In this document: one piece after another, positions 62,024-64,000 of the stretch
Position numbering within the stretch: the stretch's first letter is position 1
Layout: each line of letters begins with the position of its first letter
Assembly: GCF_025631005.1 (NCBI RefSeq)
Contig: NZ_JAOTPL010000004.1
Coordinates: 1-64,000 of the forward strand
DNA length: 64,000 bases
Source of the DNA: Haoranjiania flava
GTDB lineage: Bacteria; Bacteroidota; Bacteroidia; Chitinophagales; Chitinophagaceae
Reading direction: 5' to 3'
Notes under the pieces: generated by a model
Seen by the model: only the letters and a program-made list of their open reading frames with translations
Told to the model about the DNA's origin: nothing
Database searches by the model: none
Translations under genes and position numbers: made by a program

Positions 62024-62731
62024 TCAACCGCCATGCTGCCAGCAATAGCCTCCCCCGATCACACGTCTCCTACACGCTCCGCCTTTTTTGGTTGGAGCCC
62101 CACAATATCCTGAACTATTACTTTTCCGGTAACTTGTTTGTGCTTTGTAGGTTTTTGCAATTGAAGTCTTTGAAGATGTTTTTTTGGCTGACTTATTTGA
62201 TAGAGTTTTACTTACTAATGCTTGGGTTATTATTGTCTTAGTAGGTGATTTTGTTGTGGTTTTATATTTGTATTTAAGTTTTTCTATTTCTTTAAAAACT
62301 CTGTCTGTGGAGTCAAACATTGCAAGAGTATTTAGTTGCTCTTTTATACTGTCCTGTTGCGTCTGGCGGATGACAACAAGTTGTCCGGAATTATCTTGAA
62401 GCTTAAAATCTACCGGTATTCCAGCTCCTAAAGCAAATTTTCTAACTTTAGTTAAGTTTTTAGATTTATTGTAAATTGTATCGGCAGCCTTAAGCACTGC
62501 ATTAAGATTTGCAGTATATGTTTTGTATGCTTCATAATAGGCACTTTCATCATTTGCAGCCGATATAATAATTGTATCATTTTCTGTTGAAGTATAGTTG
62601 GCTGATAGTACCGGCCGGCTTCTCTTTTCAATGATTGCCATGTACTGCCTGGCATTTTGTGAATTTTCCTCATGAATTCCAGTACATGCTAAAACAAAAA
62701 ATACGCAGGCAAAAAATAAATATTTTGTCAT
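62024..62731 (-). CDS. Hypothetical lipoprotein with C-terminal Cys/His motif
   Basis: 235 residues; MTKYLFFACVFFVLAC gives a lipidated Cys at 16. The middle is helical (YEAYKTYTANLNAVLKAADTIYN, IKEQLNTLAMFDSTDRVFKEIEKL), then a basic Ser/Thr/Lys-rich low-complexity linker (about 155-205). The C-terminus YCGAPTKKGGACRRRVIGGGYCWQHGG has a C-x9-C-x9-C-x2-H spacing that suggests a small zinc-binding knuckle, known from otherwise unrelated bacterial and phage proteins. No function is assigned. A decayed copy of part of this gene lies at 63764-63821. Confidence 0.7.
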   Translation of the reverse strand: MTKYLFFACVFFVLACTGIHEENSQNARQYMAIIEKRSRPVLSANYTSTENDTIIISAANDESAYYEAYKTYTANLNAVLKAADTIYNKSKNLTKVRKFALGAGIPVDFKLQDNSGQLVVIRQTQQDSIKEQLNTLAMFDSTDRVFKEIEKLKYKYKTTTKSPTKTIITQALVSKTLSNKSAKKTSSKTSIAKTYKAQTSYRKSNSSGYCGAPTKKGGACRRRVIGGGYCWQHGG

Positions 62732-62772
62732 ACCAAGAATAGTTTACAATATTATTAATTCTACACGATATT

Positions 62773-62780
62773 CAAATATA
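62773..62780 (-). promoter_or_regulatory. Possible -7 element of the Cys/His lipoprotein gene
   Basis: The minus strand reads TATATTTG, matching TAnnTTTG, 42 bases upstream of the start codon; no -33 element is apparent. Confidence 0.35.
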
Positions 62781-62902
62781 TCTTAATAAACCTGCATTAG
62801 AAAACTTTTTAATGTATAAATTTATTTATTGGCATGACTTCCACTAAGAGAAAGTTTTTCTTTCCATGATTGTGAGTGGTTATTTTATGGTTTAGCAAAA
62901 GA

Positions 62903-63280
62903 TTACTGGAACTTTAAATAGTTCAATTCAATGTTGGTATTTACCGCATCAGCTTGGTCTGAAATTATTAGAATACGGCCACCGAATTTTACGTTTCTGG
63001 CTTTTCCTTCCGTCATCTGGAAAGTAGCAGGCATGTTACAAACTACCATAGGCAAATGACCGGAAGACTCGATGACAAACTTGTATCCTGATAAAGAAAC
63101 ATTTTTAATATTATCTGTATACCTAAGCAACCCGTTTAAGTGGTTAACAACTTCCACTTGAGAAGCTGAAAAGCTACAGCCATCAGAGAATATTAAATCG
63201 GAACTGTCATTCTCCTTTTTACAGGAAAGTAACACGGCTAAAATGACCATGCCCCAAAACATATTGATCTTGAACGCCAT
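62903..63280 (-). CDS. Hypothetical small lipoprotein
   Basis: 125 residues; the signal MAFKINMFWGMVILAVLLSC places the lipidated Cys at 20, followed by KKENDSSD as expected for a Bacteroidota lipoprotein. The mature part is beta-rich (VSLSGYKFVIESSG, NVKFGGRILIISD) with one extra Cys near residue 35 and another near 82. I do not recognise the family. It lies upstream of, and on the same strand as, the other lipoprotein gene, 171 bases away. Confidence 0.6.
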   Translation of the reverse strand: MAFKINMFWGMVILAVLLSCKKENDSSDLIFSDGCSFSASQVEVVNHLNGLLRYTDNIKNVSLSGYKFVIESSGHLPMVVCNMPATFQMTEGKARNVKFGGRILIISDQADAVNTNIELNYLKFQ

Positions 63281-64000
63281 AATATTTTACATTTTAATTA
63301 GGTTAAGCAGAAGATAATTAAGTAGCAGCACTTTCTACAGCATCGCATCGACAATCAAATTTAGCATAGTTTGGCATAATTCCAAAAATTATCCTTTACG
63401 CTAATAAATGGAAGAACGACCTGTATATACTTTTAAACACTATAAAGATATTTGCCTTCAAATAGATTTCCTCCCAGGCGCCAAGCCAGACATATGACGC
63501 ATTTCTATTCTCCAGGATTGCGCACAGTGAACCCCGGAATTGTCCGCATCAAACACGTCCTTCGAGGCCTGCAGCGAATTTGCCTACAGTTTGTGCGGCA
63601 TAAGGCACGCCTTTGGAAGGTGGTTAGGCCGTCATTGCTCACACACCGAATAGCGCCGGATTTTAATTTTTATAACTGATACATCAGCAGGAGGTTTTTT
63701 GTACCGCTTTGTGCGTACCATCTCAGCTTAAAAAAGCGCAAAACTAATCAGTAACATTCATGCCTTTAAAAACTCTGTCTGTGGAGTCAAACATTACTGT
63801 CCTGTTGCGTCTGCCGGATAAGAATAGAGCTGTAGCTGCACACAGGGAGTTTTCCAGCAGGATTTTTCAATGATAACTGTAGCAGGCTTTTAATCTACCC
63901 GTGGTATTTATAGTTTACATTCTTGTATTGGGTTTTAATTATCATGAATAGCCCTTTTTTCGAGCTATTCCTTTATCCTAACCCTCTGTGGCCTTCTGTT
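63281..64000. other. Gene-poor 720-base end region
   Basis: I see no credible gene or RNA gene. A 75-codon frame at 63452-63679 has no recognisable sequence, signal or leader. The segment holds the decayed fragment at 63764-63821 and a 7-bp inverted repeat GAATAGC/GCTATTC at 63946-63970. The composition is mixed, as in decaying sequence. Confidence 0.6.
63764..63821 (-). pseudogene. Fragment of a decayed copy of the Cys/His lipoprotein gene
   Basis: This stretch matches 62290-62373 nearly base for base on both sides (TTTAAAAACTCTGTCTGTGG and ACTGTCCTGTTGCGTCTG), with a 26-base deletion corresponding to 62322-62347 that breaks the frame. A further weak match occurs near 63892 (TTTAATCTACCCG versus TAAAATCTACCGG). 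It is a remnant of a duplicated gene. Confidence 0.8.

Noticed and set aside
63452..63679. 75-codon ORF in the terminal region
   Set aside because: No recognisable family, signal, leader or promoter; composition and isolation fit chance.
63946..63970. GAATAGC/GCTATTC inverted repeat as another CATG-hairpin unit
   Set aside because: Only the arms resemble the family; the loop is 11 bases and no internal motif, spacer or following start codon is visible.

Overview
The window looks like the chromosome of a Bacteroidota bacterium, probably of the Chitinophagaceae/Sphingobacteriia type. The evidence is three SusC/SusD pairs, many lipoproteins with a short lipobox, A-rich translation leaders without Shine-Dalgarno sequences, several TAnnTTTG-type -7 promoter elements, and Bacteroidota-specific DUF4998/DUF4959/DUF5000 proteins. 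No rRNA, tRNA or CRISPR array was seen. Almost the whole window is polysaccharide-utilisation loci (PULs) aimed at glucuronic-acid- and arabinose-decorated plant glycans such as glucuronoarabinoxylan, arabinan or arabinogalactan; the substrates are inferred from enzyme families. || LAYOUT. 0.1-5.2 kb: a TonB-dependent-receptor-like outer membrane protein, a DEDDh exonuclease/GIY-YIG fusion, and an AraC-type regulator divergent from PUL 1. || PUL 1 (5.4-20.3 kb): SusC, SusD, a DUF4959/DUF5000 lipoprotein, and three consecutive lipoproteins sharing a DUF4998-like N-terminus but carrying different C-termini (metzincin protease, F5/8C lectin fold, GH43), then GH67 alpha-glucuronidase and a DUF2264 protein. 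|| 20.3-21.4 kb: a REP-like GC-rich palindrome cluster, an IS200/RAYT-type transposase and more hairpin repeats. || 21.4-25.6 kb: GH127 beta-L-arabinofuranosidase, mannonate dehydratase (UxuA) and an SDR oxidoreductase, giving the cytoplasmic route for released glucuronate. || PUL 2 (25.7-45.5 kb): SusC, SusD, a WbsX/GH99-like protein, two tandem GH115 alpha-glucuronidases, a sulfatase, GH43, a truncated small gene, a GH127-like protein and an SGNH acetylesterase. || 45.6-49.5 kb, minus strand: a two-component system built like a hybrid HTCS but split into sensor kinase and response regulator by an ATGA overlap. || PUL 3 (49.6-61.9 kb): SusC, SusD, a sialidase-fold (possibly GH93) protein, four GH43 enzymes, a GH5-like enzyme and aldose 1-epimerase; it looks like an arabinan locus. 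|| 62-64 kb: two small lipoproteins and a decayed gene fragment. || HOW IT WORKS TOGETHER. Surface lipoproteins bind the glycan and SusCD pairs import oligosaccharides. Esterase, sulfatase and alpha-glucuronidases remove side groups, GH43/GH127/GH5 enzymes release pentoses, and the epimerase and UxuA/SDR feed central metabolism. || MOST UNUSUAL. An undescribed-looking family of about 60-nt hairpin elements (arms CATGAAATAGCC / GGCTATTCCATG) occurs in four clusters. Every cluster ends exactly at the start codon of a PUL gene (two susD genes, a GH43 gene, a GH127 gene). The copies fall into two subclasses whose stems differ by a compensatory base pair, and the third susC-susD junction looks like an empty site.
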